Source: an uncultured Candidatus Melainabacteria bacterium
GTDB lineage: Bacteria > Cyanobacteriota > Vampirovibrionia > Gastranaerophilales > Gastranaerophilaceae
Assembly: GCA_949927415.1 (NCBI GenBank)
Contig: CATLFB010000001.1
Location: 124,001 to 188,000 of the forward strand
Direction: 5' to 3'
Length of the DNA stretch: 64,000 nucleotides
Shown: in pieces, positions 25,525-33,763 of the stretch
Position numbering within the stretch: position 1 is the stretch's first letter
Layout of the letters: every line of letters begins with the position of its first letter
Made by a program: the position numbers and the translations under genes
The notes under the pieces: generated by a model
What the model was told of the DNA's origin: nothing
The model's database searches: none
Seen by the model: the letters and a program-made list of their open reading frames with translations, nothing else

Positions 25525-26572
25525 ATTATTCAATGCCTTATTTCTTGATAAGTTACGTTTCTATATAGATGATAGGGTCTTTAATAATGCGAATATATCT
25601 AATTTTATTGCAAATATAGAAAAGGTTATGTCTGGATATTATCCTAATAACGCATATCTGATTGATACTAGCAGACATAGAATAAGCCTTGAATTCACGC
25701 CTACAAGATATAGAACAAATGAAGGTCAAACTGACACTAACCTTATTATGCCTACAGAAGAGGATTTATATAAGTTATTTAAAGAACTTGGATTTTATAA
25801 CCTGCCCGAAAATATTTATAATAGTTTTGTTGTAAGCAAACTACATATTACAAAGAATTTTTATACACAAAATGCCGTACCACGTTATATTAAAATGTTA
25901 AAAAATCGAAAGTATAGAGCAGGTATCAAGCCTATTCAAAATACTTCTAATGTTACAAATACCAGTCTTATTCTAAGCACTTTAAAGAAGGATTATGCGG
26001 ATAAAAATATAATAGGTAATAAAGTGATTCTATTCTATGACAAAGTACAAGAACTCAAAGACAAAGCTGCACTTAATGAGATTTATTTACGTGAACCTTT
26101 ACTATTAAAAGACGTGAACCTACTACCGAAAGGGGCTTACAGCAATAATCCGCCTTATTTATCTCTAAATAACCTTCATATAATAAGATGTGAGTTGCAA
26201 TATGCTACTTCTGTTAAGTTAAAAAAGATTTCTGACTTTATTTTCGATACAAAAAACAGTCATGATTTAAGGTTATCAACCTTATTAAATCTGCTAAAAA
26301 AGCAAAATCTATATAGTACATTAGAAAAATTTTACACAAATGAATTACGAAATACTGTATTTTTTGACGAGCCTTTAACTTCAGAAGTTAAATTAAGCAA
26401 ACATGAAAAATTATTAGCTGAATTAATTAAGGGTAAATCTGCTACAAGGCTGCTTGGAATGTATAAAGGCTCGCAAAAAGATTCTTTATCACGTGTTTTA
26501 AGGAAATTACAAATGGCAGATAATAGTAATTCGCTATATACAGAATTGTATAGAAAATTTATTGAAGGATAA
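25514..26572 (+). CDS. Putative replication protein (phage/plasmid gpII-like)
   Basis: 352 residues, coupled to the previous gene. The order of blocks resembles replication proteins of the phage gene II/X and related plasmid families: SKLHITKNFYTQN...YIKMLKNRKYR, then NKVILFYDKVQELKDK, then LHIIRCELQYATSVK. Those families have D-I/H-x-K-N-F, the FYDK turn and an R-x-E-L core. The tail KGKSATRLLGMYKGSQKDSLSRVLRKL looks like a helix-turn-helix. No HUH motif is plain to me, so I cannot name the catalytic residues. If correct, the element replicates when excised. Assignment is by pattern only. Confidence 0.45.
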   Translation: MAGRLFNALFLDKLRFYIDDRVFNNANISNFIANIEKVMSGYYPNNAYLIDTSRHRISLEFTPTRYRTNEGQTDTNLIMPTEEDLYKLFKELGFYNLPENIYNSFVVSKLHITKNFYTQNAVPRYIKMLKNRKYRAGIKPIQNTSNVTNTSLILSTLKKDYADKNIIGNKVILFYDKVQELKDKAALNEIYLREPLLLKDVNLLPKGAYSNNPPYLSLNNLHIIRCELQYATSVKLKKISDFIFDTKNSHDLRLSTLLNLLKKQNLYSTLEKFYTNELRNTVFFDEPLTSEVKLSKHEKLLAELIKGKSATRLLGMYKGSQKDSLSRVLRKLQMADNSNSLYTELYRKFIEG

Positions 26573-26736
26573 AATACCTGATTTTACTGAACATTTTTAA
26601 AAGCTTCAAATTTGAGGGTAATTTTATCTTTGTTAAATATAAAACACTGCTTAACGAGCCTTCTAGTAGCCTTAAAATAAATGTTTATCATAAGGATTTA
26701 ATAAGTAACTTTAAGTAACAAAAATCGGCTAAACAC

Positions 26737-26765
26737 TTGACAAATAGCTAAATATAGTGCATAAT
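26737..26765 (+). promoter_or_regulatory. Promoter of a putative short RNA
   Basis: TTGACA, 17-bp spacer, CATAAT. No coding start with usable spacing follows before the terminator at about 26818. Confidence 0.6.
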
Positions 26766-26771
26766 AATAGT

Positions 26772-26818
26772 GTATGACCCTAGCGACTTCCATTAAGTTG
26801 AGTTTCTAGGGTTTTTTC
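26772..26818 (+). ncRNA. Putative ~47-nt RNA next to the replication gene
   Basis: A consensus promoter is followed within 10 nt by a hairpin (ACCCTAG/CTAGGGT, about 22-nt loop) and a T6 run, leaving a transcript of about 47 nt. Its 3' part is antisense to the last bases of the convergent Abi gene. Small counter-transcribed RNAs control plasmid replication, so a role in copy control or Abi regulation is possible (inference). It could instead be only a terminator read from an accidental promoter. Confidence 0.45.
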
Positions 26819-27477
26819 TTTGCGATAACGTTGTTAAAATCACATATTCTATCAAGATACAATAAACTATCTTTTGAAATATATCCTAAAAGCCTTCTTA
26901 AATCGTTATAACAGTTAATTATACCGTAAGGGTAGTTTATAATAATTTCGTGGTGAAATATTCTATTTCTCAATTTTAACATTAATTGAAGACTTGGAGA
27001 AATTTTGCCCAGTTTATCAAATTCAGAGAAATTAGGATAATCAGCAAATACGGTTTTAAAGAAACCTGCCTTATGCCAGAGAGTGTTTTTGTACTTCCTG
27101 CCACATAAATAAATCCAAAAACCTAAAGAGAGTTCCGCAATTAGGTCGTCTTTTGTATAATTTTTATGTCCTTTCTTTAAAAGTTTTTGTTTAGCATCCT
27201 GAAGCTTATTAAATTCACCAGTTTGCAAAATGTTTTGGCTATTAAGTTCATTCATCAGCCAATCTTTTTGGGTTGTATTTTCAATAGCTTGATTTATCCT
27301 GTTTCGCAAGGATATTTCGAGTATTGATAACAGTGGATATAAAGACTTTGATACTTCAATATTGAACAAATATCTTTCAAGAGCAACAGAATCCGTATCG
27401 TTAATGTCATATTTATAAGAACTCAAGCGATTAGAGCTGAATAAATTTACTAAATTGTTTTCTAAAGTCTTTGACAT
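26806..27477 (-). CDS. Abi-like abortive infection protein (HEPN RNase)
   Basis: 223 residues, all-helical. The RxxxxH motif RNRIFH at residues 170-175 (MLKLRNRIFHHEI) is the HEPN ribonuclease signature of Abi_2/AbiD-AbiF proteins. LLSILEISLRNRINQAI near 50 and WIYLCGRKYKNTLWH near 121 are further family blocks. Such proteins cleave RNA and arrest growth on phage infection. On the minus strand TGATATTAT (an extended -10) ends 6 nt before the ATG with no Shine-Dalgarno, so the mRNA is probably leaderless. First cargo gene; no partner antitoxin is adjacent. Confidence 0.8.
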   Translation of the reverse strand: MSKTLENNLVNLFSSNRLSSYKYDINDTDSVALERYLFNIEVSKSLYPLLSILEISLRNRINQAIENTTQKDWLMNELNSQNILQTGEFNKLQDAKQKLLKKGHKNYTKDDLIAELSLGFWIYLCGRKYKNTLWHKAGFFKTVFADYPNFSEFDKLGKISPSLQLMLKLRNRIFHHEIIINYPYGIINCYNDLRRLLGYISKDSLLYLDRICDFNNVIAKKKP

Positions 27478-27582
27478 GTCTAAATAATATCACAAACAAG
27501 CGATTTCTCAGGCATGTTTCAAAATTTTAATTCTCTGATTACATTCTTAAATGCACCGTAAGTGTAGAAAGGAATGTATATT

Positions 27583-28146
27583 ATGAAGAATTTAGTAGAG
27601 CCAATAAAGAAAAAGAAAGATGTAGAAGCGATTGAAGAATTTTTAGCGAGGCACAGTCGCAGAAATCAGCTTATATGGACATTTGGCACAAATACAGGGT
27701 TACGTGTGAGTGATATTCTTAACTTGAATATTGAAGATGTGGAAAATAAAAGTTATATTGAAATTTATGAGCAGAAAACCGGAAAATACAAACGGTTTCC
27801 GCTTAATAAAAAACTAAAAGTCCTTATTAAGTTATATCTTGTTGAACGAGCAAGAACTTACGCAATCGGGGATGATGAGCCTTTGTTCGTGGGTAAAAAG
27901 CATTGCAGGCTTGACCGTTCGCAAGTATACAGATTTATAAATGAAGCGTGTGAACATCTTGGAATTACAGCCAATGTAGGTACTCATACGATGAGAAAGA
28001 CATTCGGCTACTTCTTTTATAAACAAAATAATGATGTGGCATTGTTGCAAAAGATTTTAAATCATTCAAGCACAGCGATAACACTTAGATATATTGGAAT
28101 TGCACAAGAAGAAATAGACTATTCTTATAATAATTTTGAACTCTAA
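27583..28146 (+). CDS. Catalytic-core-only tyrosine recombinase A
   Basis: 187 residues from the ATG at 27583, which has GAAAGGA 8 nt upstream (the ATG at 27574 is too close). It lacks arm- and core-binding N-terminal domains and has the size of FimB/FimE inversion recombinases. Catalytic set: R in TNTGLRVSDIL, K in EQKTGKYKRFP, HTMR in VGTHTMRKTFGY, H in ILNHSSTAI, nucleophile Y in LRYIGI. It is clearly paralogous to recombinase B at 33764-34312 and points toward it, the two bracketing the ATPase/TPR/Mrr/DUF2971 genes. Substrate site unknown; see the inverted repeats directly downstream. Confidence 0.88.
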   Translation: MKNLVEPIKKKKDVEAIEEFLARHSRRNQLIWTFGTNTGLRVSDILNLNIEDVENKSYIEIYEQKTGKYKRFPLNKKLKVLIKLYLVERARTYAIGDDEPLFVGKKHCRLDRSQVYRFINEACEHLGITANVGTHTMRKTFGYFFYKQNNDVALLQKILNHSSTAITLRYIGIAQEEIDYSYNNFEL

Positions 28147-28241
28147 TACACCGTATAAGTTTGCAACAGAATATCTATACAGGTGTAAAAGTTCCACAAC
28201 AAAATCATACCACAAACATTTTTTTTACAGTAACGGTGTAT
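28146..28241. repeat. 9-bp inverted repeat flanking a 78-bp segment
   Basis: ATACACCGT at 28146-28154 and ACGGTGTAT at 28233-28241. On the minus strand the enclosed segment carries a promoter-like TTACTG, 18 bp, TATGAT. Inversion would point it toward the ATPase gene. Suggestive only. Confidence 0.35.
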
Positions 28242-28259
28242 AAATAAAGTTTAACAATA

Positions 28260-28298
28260 AAACCGTATAAGTCTTTCTCTAGACTTTATACGGTTTTT
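28260..28298 (+). terminator. Terminator of recombinase A; also a lox-like inverted repeat
   Basis: Arms AAACCGTATAAGTC and GACTTTATACGGTTT (one-base indel) around the 8-nt spacer TTTCTCTA, then TT. It is a good intrinsic terminator. The 14-8-15 geometry is also that of a tyrosine-recombinase core site, and ACCGTATAAGT recurs exactly at 28150. Confidence 0.7.
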
Positions 28299-28302
28299 CA
28301 AT

Positions 28303-28336
28303 GTTATACATCATTTTAGATATTATGATGTATAAC
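28303..28336. promoter_or_regulatory. 12-bp perfect inverted repeat before the ATPase operon
   Basis: GTTATACATCAT, 10-nt spacer, ATGATGTATAAC, ending 25 bp before the ATPase ATG. It probably overlaps the operon promoter and is a candidate operator. Confidence 0.55.
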
Positions 28337-28361
28337 CTCAAAGAAAGAATGGTAAAAATAA

Positions 28362-29984
28362 ATGCAAGGTATAAAAGAAACAGAAGAAAAACTATCAAAT
28401 TTATTCAAAGCAAGATTTCCTATTATCTATGTTGAATCATGGGAAGAAAATCGTGTTACTGATACTATTCAGCGTATATCTGAAAATGTAGAACTTATTA
28501 AAACCATAAGAAGTGTTTATATGTGGAGTTCTACATCGGGGCTTATTAACCTAAATAGTATGACAACTGTAGATAATTCTTTTAATGCTATTGATGCGAT
28601 AGAAAACTTTAGTGGAATGGAAGAAAACGCAATACTTATTCTTAAAGATGTTCACAACGATTTATCGACAAGAACTATAAGTTTGTCAGAAAATAGAGAT
28701 ATAAAAAGAGTTCTTAGGGATACTGCTAACAGTATAAGAGGTTCAGAATTTGTAAAGAACATTGTTCTTGTTGCCCCTGTATTAGAATTACCTGTAGAAC
28801 TTCAAAAAGATGTTACTGTATTTGATTTTGCATTACCTAATGTTTCAGAAATTAAAGAGTTACTGGATTCAATGATAGAAGCAAATTTAGGTGAAAATTG
28901 TACATTAACAGAAGATGAAAAAAATATTTTTGCAAAAACTGCACAGGGGCTAACATTACAAGAAGCCGAAAATGCCTTTGCCCGTGCAATGGTTGAGAGA
29001 AAGCATCTTACACTTGATGAACTCGATATTATTATGGATGAAAAGTGTCAAGTGATTAAAAAAACAGGGATACTTGAATTTATAAAATCAGACTTAAAAA
29101 TTGATGATGTTGGAGGTCTTGAAAATCTTAAACATTGGTTGATAAAACGAAATAATTCATGGTTAGATAAAGCACATGATAAGTATAATTTGCCTGCTCC
29201 AAAAGGGGTATTGATTACTGGTGTTCCTGGTTGTGGTAAAAGTCTTACAGCTAAGGCTATGAGTAGTTTATGGAAACTGCCTTTACTTAGACTGGATGCG
29301 GGTAAAATATTTGATAAATGGGTTGGTGGTTCCGAAGAAAATATCAGAAAAGCTATAAAAACGGCAGAAGCTGTAGCTCCATCAATTCTTTGGATTGATG
29401 AAATCGAAAAAGGATTTGACCAAAATGAAGGCTCAATAGGCAAAAGGATTTTCGGAACATTTTTAACTTGGATGCAGGAAAAGACAAAGCCTGTATTTGT
29501 AGTAGCTACAGCAAATAATATTAGTTTGTTGCCACCAGAGATGTTAAGAAAAGGCAGGTTTGATGAAATATTTTTTGTTGATTTGCCTACTTCTATAGAA
29601 AGAGAAATTATATTCAAATTACATCTTGATAAAATGCTAAAAGGCAGTATATCAGAAGCTTTTGAGATAACTGATAAACTTATCAAAAAATTAGTTGATA
29701 TAACAGAAGGTTTTGTTGGGGCAGAAATTGAACAAGTAATTATTTCTGCTGTGTTTGATGCTTACTCAGAAGATAGAATATTACAAGAAGATGATTTGTA
29801 TCGTGCTGTGAAAAATACAGTTCCTTTATCCGTAACACAACAAGAGCAAATAGAAAACATACGGGAATGGGCTAATGTAAGGGCTGTGGCTGCTACATCA
29901 CATGAAGATAATGAAATTAATACCAACAAAAAAGGCGATACAAAAGTTGTAAAATTACGCGGTGGTAGAAATGTGGATTTTTAA
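28362..29984 (+). CDS. AAA+ ATPase, Ycf46-like
   Basis: 540 residues. The N-terminal 240 residues match the Ycf46-type layout (RFPIIYVESWEENRV, LILKDVH, a degenerate first AAA-like domain). The active AAA+ domain follows, with Walker A GVPGCGKS at about 287, a pore-loop-like KWVGGSEENIR, Walker B SILWIDEIEKGF, sensor 1 VVATANNI and Arg finger LRKGRFDEIF. Ycf46-type proteins are cytoplasmic hexameric remodelers with uncertain substrates. It is the first gene of a same-strand set (ATPase, then TPR at 21 bp, then Mrr nuclease at 11 bp), suggesting a multi-component defence complex with the ATPase as motor (inference). Confidence 0.88.
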   Translation: MQGIKETEEKLSNLFKARFPIIYVESWEENRVTDTIQRISENVELIKTIRSVYMWSSTSGLINLNSMTTVDNSFNAIDAIENFSGMEENAILILKDVHNDLSTRTISLSENRDIKRVLRDTANSIRGSEFVKNIVLVAPVLELPVELQKDVTVFDFALPNVSEIKELLDSMIEANLGENCTLTEDEKNIFAKTAQGLTLQEAENAFARAMVERKHLTLDELDIIMDEKCQVIKKTGILEFIKSDLKIDDVGGLENLKHWLIKRNNSWLDKAHDKYNLPAPKGVLITGVPGCGKSLTAKAMSSLWKLPLLRLDAGKIFDKWVGGSEENIRKAIKTAEAVAPSILWIDEIEKGFDQNEGSIGKRIFGTFLTWMQEKTKPVFVVATANNISLLPPEMLRKGRFDEIFFVDLPTSIEREIIFKLHLDKMLKGSISEAFEITDKLIKKLVDITEGFVGAEIEQVIISAVFDAYSEDRILQEDDLYRAVKNTVPLSVTQQEQIENIREWANVRAVAATSHEDNEINTNKKGDTKVVKLRGGRNVDF

Positions 29985-30005
29985 AAACCATAAGGGGATA
30001 ATTCT

Positions 30006-32033
30006 ATGGGCGGTCTAATAATTTTTATGTGCGGTGTAATTGCATTAGTTATAAAGTTAACAAGCAAACAGAATATTGAAAACGAAGATAAATACTTACC
30101 AAGAAAAACAGAAAAACATACAAAATATGTTGCTTATAATAATGTTGATGATTATGAAAAAGAAGCTATGTCCTACTACAATGAAGGTACGTACTTAAGT
30201 TATAAAAAAGCATTAGATTTGTTTTCAAAAGCAATAATTTCATCAACAAAAGAAAAACATAACCTTTATTATTATCGTGCTAATACTCAGTTAAAACTAA
30301 ATATTTTACAAAATGCTCTTGAAGATATTAACACAGCACTAAAATATCTTGATGATAATGATACTGGGAATATTACAAAATACTTATATACAAAAGGATT
30401 AATTATACAAAAAACGGGTTCACACGAAGATATAATCGATTTTTGGAAATATCTCATATCCTTTAGCAAATATAAATGTAATGATTGCGGGAAGATTCGT
30501 AATAAAAACCTGTCATACTGTACTTGTGGTAGTCGTAATTTTACTGTTATTGATAATGAATATATAAATAAAGCCAAGATAATGTTGGAAAATGCTGATA
30601 CTAATACTATAAAAAATTACATACAAAATATTCATGATGTTGTTTACAACAAACATTTTATTGCAAAACAAAGTATCTACAATGTATTTTTTGCTTTTTA
30701 TACAAAGAAAAAGTTAGAATTAGCGGAAGAAAATTACGAATTAGGTTTACAAGAATTTTATACAGAAAATTTGGATAAGGCAAAAGAGTATTTTGAATAT
30801 GCTTTATCCTTAGCACCTTATAATAAAGAGTACAAAGAGTGCTTAAAACAAATTAAAAAAGAGGAAAATAAAACTATAGCAGAAGAAAAAATTATGTTAG
30901 GTATTGCGGAATTAAACAACGGTAATGCAAATAAAGCCATTCAGTACTTTGATGATGCTCTAAACATTTATGAATGTGCAAAATACTTCTTCTTGCGAGG
31001 CAAAGCATTCTTAACTCAAGGAAATATAACCTTGTGTGAAAAAGCTATTTATAACTTCAACAAGGCTATTAGTTTAGAGGCTGATAATTCAGAGTACTAT
31101 TTTTATTGTGGTAAAGCACATTTTGAGCGATACAATTATAATGAAGCTTTAGAATGTTTTAACAAAGCTATAAATCTTAAAAAAGATAACTGGGAATATT
31201 ATTATCAAAGAGGATTAGCCAATAATGAAGTTGGTAATTATGCTGATTCTATTGAAGACTATTCTAAAGCAATATCCTTGAACTGTGACATATTACAAAA
31301 TGAAGACATTTTATATGATATTCAAGATTCAGTAAATAAAGTTGAAAGCATATCAAGTAATAGCGAAAAAGTAAAACATATAAAAGCGTTAATGACAGAA
31401 GGAAATGAATATGTTGAGATAGGTTGTGATTATTTAAATAAAAATAATTTTAATACTGCAATAGAATATTTTAATAAAGCTATAGAAATAAATCCTAACT
31501 ATAAATATGGTTATTTTAATCGTGCAACTGCATATGCAAAATTAGAAGATTACCAAAATGCAATTAACGATTATAACAAAGTTATTGATTTAGATGTTAA
31601 TTGGGCTGACGCATATCGTTTTAGGGGTCTAACTTATTATAATATGAATTTATATAATGAAGCCATATCGGATTTCAATACTTTAATTAAATTCAATATT
31701 TTAGATGCTCAGGCATATTACCTCAGAGGTAGTACTTATTATTTAATGGATAATATGAAAAGTATGGCGATAAAAGATTTTGCTTCTGCATCTCTTATTG
31801 ATACCTCTTACGTTAATAGGATAAGTGAGGAGACTAATATTAACCTAATGCAAGTTATGGATACATTAGAGAAACTTTCTTATTTATCAGAGGAAGAAAC
31901 AATCAATGCAATTCACCTAATACAAGGTATGCCTGATGAAGATTTAGGACAGCAAGAACAGTCACAAAATAACAAATTATCAAGTGAGAATCTATCAATA
32001 ATAAAAAGTTCTATACGAAAAATTGATTTATAA
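30006..32033 (+). CDS. Membrane-anchored TPR protein with a zinc ribbon
   Basis: 675 residues. Residues 1-20 are a membrane span (MGGLIIFMCGVIALVIKL). A small Cys cluster YKCNDCGKIRNKNLSYCTCGS at about 156-176 looks like a zinc ribbon. The rest contains at least nine tetratricopeptide repeats, for example ALECFNKAINLKKDNWEYYYQRG and AIEYFNKAIEINPNYKYGYFNR. TPRs bind protein partners; in a defence setting they often sense phage protein or scaffold effectors. Shine-Dalgarno AAGGGG 8 nt before the ATG. It sits between the ATPase and the nuclease and was probably coinherited with them. Confidence 0.85.
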   Translation: MGGLIIFMCGVIALVIKLTSKQNIENEDKYLPRKTEKHTKYVAYNNVDDYEKEAMSYYNEGTYLSYKKALDLFSKAIISSTKEKHNLYYYRANTQLKLNILQNALEDINTALKYLDDNDTGNITKYLYTKGLIIQKTGSHEDIIDFWKYLISFSKYKCNDCGKIRNKNLSYCTCGSRNFTVIDNEYINKAKIMLENADTNTIKNYIQNIHDVVYNKHFIAKQSIYNVFFAFYTKKKLELAEENYELGLQEFYTENLDKAKEYFEYALSLAPYNKEYKECLKQIKKEENKTIAEEKIMLGIAELNNGNANKAIQYFDDALNIYECAKYFFLRGKAFLTQGNITLCEKAIYNFNKAISLEADNSEYYFYCGKAHFERYNYNEALECFNKAINLKKDNWEYYYQRGLANNEVGNYADSIEDYSKAISLNCDILQNEDILYDIQDSVNKVESISSNSEKVKHIKALMTEGNEYVEIGCDYLNKNNFNTAIEYFNKAIEINPNYKYGYFNRATAYAKLEDYQNAINDYNKVIDLDVNWADAYRFRGLTYYNMNLYNEAISDFNTLIKFNILDAQAYYLRGSTYYLMDNMKSMAIKDFASASLIDTSYVNRISEETNINLMQVMDTLEKLSYLSEEETINAIHLIQGMPDEDLGQQEQSQNNKLSSENLSIIKSSIRKIDL

Positions 32034-32044
32034 GGTGGTAAAAC

Positions 32045-32788
32045 ATGGCACGAAAACCCGATTACAGAGATTTTTATAATTTAGTTACAATATTAATAGC
32101 TTTAATTGTAGGCACAACAAAATTCTTAATTGAAGTCAATAAACACGGCTTATGGAAAGAATGCGTTTTATCTGTTGGTTTTGTAGGGGGATTTAATTAT
32201 TTTCTTTATTATTTAGGTGATACTAAGGTTTTGTCGTTTTCTGTTTTCTGGTGGAGTTGTCTGGTAAGTTTTATAGTTTTTTGCGTGTATTGGAGTCACC
32301 TATTTAATGGTAGTCCATATAGACAGTTTTCACATAATCAATTAAAACGTAATTCAAGTTACTGGGCTGAACACTCATGGTGGTGGAATCTTGACGGGTG
32401 GCAGTTTGAACAAGAGGTAGCAAAAATCTTTATTTTAAACGGATATAAAGCTACAGTAACAAAAGGTTCTGGTGATGGCGGAGTAGATATAATCCTAGAG
32501 CAAGAAGGCTACAGGGCAATAGTTCAGTGTAAACATTATAGAAATCCTGTACCACCAGAACCAATAAGAGCATTATGGGGTTGCAGAGAGGATTTTCGAG
32601 CTAATGAAGTAATCTTAGTTGCTTCATCTGGAATAACGCAATCCGGGGCGGATTTTATAAGTAACAAACCTAATTTTAAAGTTCTAAACTTAGATGACAT
32701 AATAAGAATGAGTCAGCAAGTAAATCAAGAACCGCAAAATGATTATGTTTCAAACGGTAGTAAACATGGTAGAAGGTTAGATATTTAA
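32045..32788 (+). CDS. Mrr-type restriction endonuclease with membrane anchor
   Basis: 247 residues. Two membrane segments (about 10-30 and 50-92, the latter possibly two spans) precede a PD-(D/E)xK nuclease of the Mrr_cat family at about 118-225: FEQEVAKIFILNGYKATVTKGSGDGGVDIIL then YRAIVQCKHY. The catalytic Asp is in GGVDI and the QxK is in QCKHY. Mrr-like enzymes cut DNA, often modified DNA. A membrane-anchored version together with the membrane-anchored TPR protein suggests a complex at the inner membrane that acts on incoming DNA (inference). AAGGTGG precedes the ATG. Confidence 0.85.
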   Translation: MARKPDYRDFYNLVTILIALIVGTTKFLIEVNKHGLWKECVLSVGFVGGFNYFLYYLGDTKVLSFSVFWWSCLVSFIVFCVYWSHLFNGSPYRQFSHNQLKRNSSYWAEHSWWWNLDGWQFEQEVAKIFILNGYKATVTKGSGDGGVDIILEQEGYRAIVQCKHYRNPVPPEPIRALWGCREDFRANEVILVASSGITQSGADFISNKPNFKVLNLDDIIRMSQQVNQEPQNDYVSNGSKHGRRLDI

Positions 32789-32845
32789 TTAATTATTAAA
32801 TATTAATATTTAACCTTGAATAAAAAAATGTTTTATAATTACATT

Positions 32846-33751
32846 ATGTACAGCAACAAAATATTGAATAATAAACCAGCTATTTTTTATAAATATCTTA
32901 CAAGTGAAGCTGGACTTAATGTCTTAAATAATGGAACTATAAGATTTAGCAATCCTATATGTTTCAATGACCCTTATGATTCTAATATGCCTTTCATAAT
33001 AAAAAATTCAAAAGAGCTTACTAATAAAGATTTTTTAAAATTAATTAATCTATTAAAAAAACGTTCTGATTTAAAAGAATTTTTACCTATTAATTTTGAT
33101 ATAATTAAAGCTGAGGAAATAATTAAAGAAGCAAATAATTATAAAATTAATCCTTATGAACATTTAAATAGAATTTTAGCACCTATGAAAGATAAAATGC
33201 GAGTTTTATCTTTATCTAGTAAAAATGATAATTTATTAATGTGGGGACATTATTGTCATAATCATGAAGGAATAGTTATTGGGTTTAATTGTAATTGTTT
33301 TACTTTTAAAAATATTGTAAAAGTTCCTTATAGTGAGAAAATCCCTGAAATTACAGGTAAATTACTTGAAGATTTTGAATTAGAGACTAATGAAGCTTTA
33401 GATGAATTACATAAAATCCTTCAAACCAAAAGTAAAGATTGGTCATATGAAGAGGAATGGAGATGTACCATCGATGTAGAAAAATCTTATGAATTTTTTA
33501 AACATCTATCAATAAACCAAAAAGTTAGCACTCAATTTCTTAATGAATTAAAAAGGCAAGAGAATTATATTCATTATCCATTTCCTTTAAATTCAGTACA
33601 AAGTATATATTTAGGAGTAAATATCAATATTATTGATGAATTTCGTATTATTAATTTAAAAAAATTTAAGTATCCACAAGCTAAGATTTTTAAAGCATAT
33701 TTAAGTAAAGATTGTTTTAAAATTATTTTTAAAGAAATTAATTTATATTAA
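32846..33751 (+). CDS. DUF2971 protein
   Basis: 301 residues from the ATG at 32846. DUF2971 signatures: FYKYLTSEAGLNVLNNGTIRFSNP near the start (the Y-K-Y...I-R-F-S-x-P block), FNDPYDSNM, VLSLSSKNDNLLMWGHYCHNHEGIVIGFN and KDWSYEEEWRCTI. The family is frequent in phage-defence neighbourhoods; its biochemistry is not settled. TATAAT ends 6 nt before this ATG and there is no Shine-Dalgarno, so a leaderless transcript independent of the ATPase operon is likely; TTG 32816 and ATG 32828 lie before this -10 element and are rejected. It ends 12 bp from convergent recombinase B. Confidence 0.78.
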   Translation: MYSNKILNNKPAIFYKYLTSEAGLNVLNNGTIRFSNPICFNDPYDSNMPFIIKNSKELTNKDFLKLINLLKKRSDLKEFLPINFDIIKAEEIIKEANNYKINPYEHLNRILAPMKDKMRVLSLSSKNDNLLMWGHYCHNHEGIVIGFNCNCFTFKNIVKVPYSEKIPEITGKLLEDFELETNEALDELHKILQTKSKDWSYEEEWRCTIDVEKSYEFFKHLSINQKVSTQFLNELKRQENYIHYPFPLNSVQSIYLGVNINIIDEFRIINLKKFKYPQAKIFKAYLSKDCFKIIFKEINLY

Positions 33752-33763
33752 TATTTAACTATC

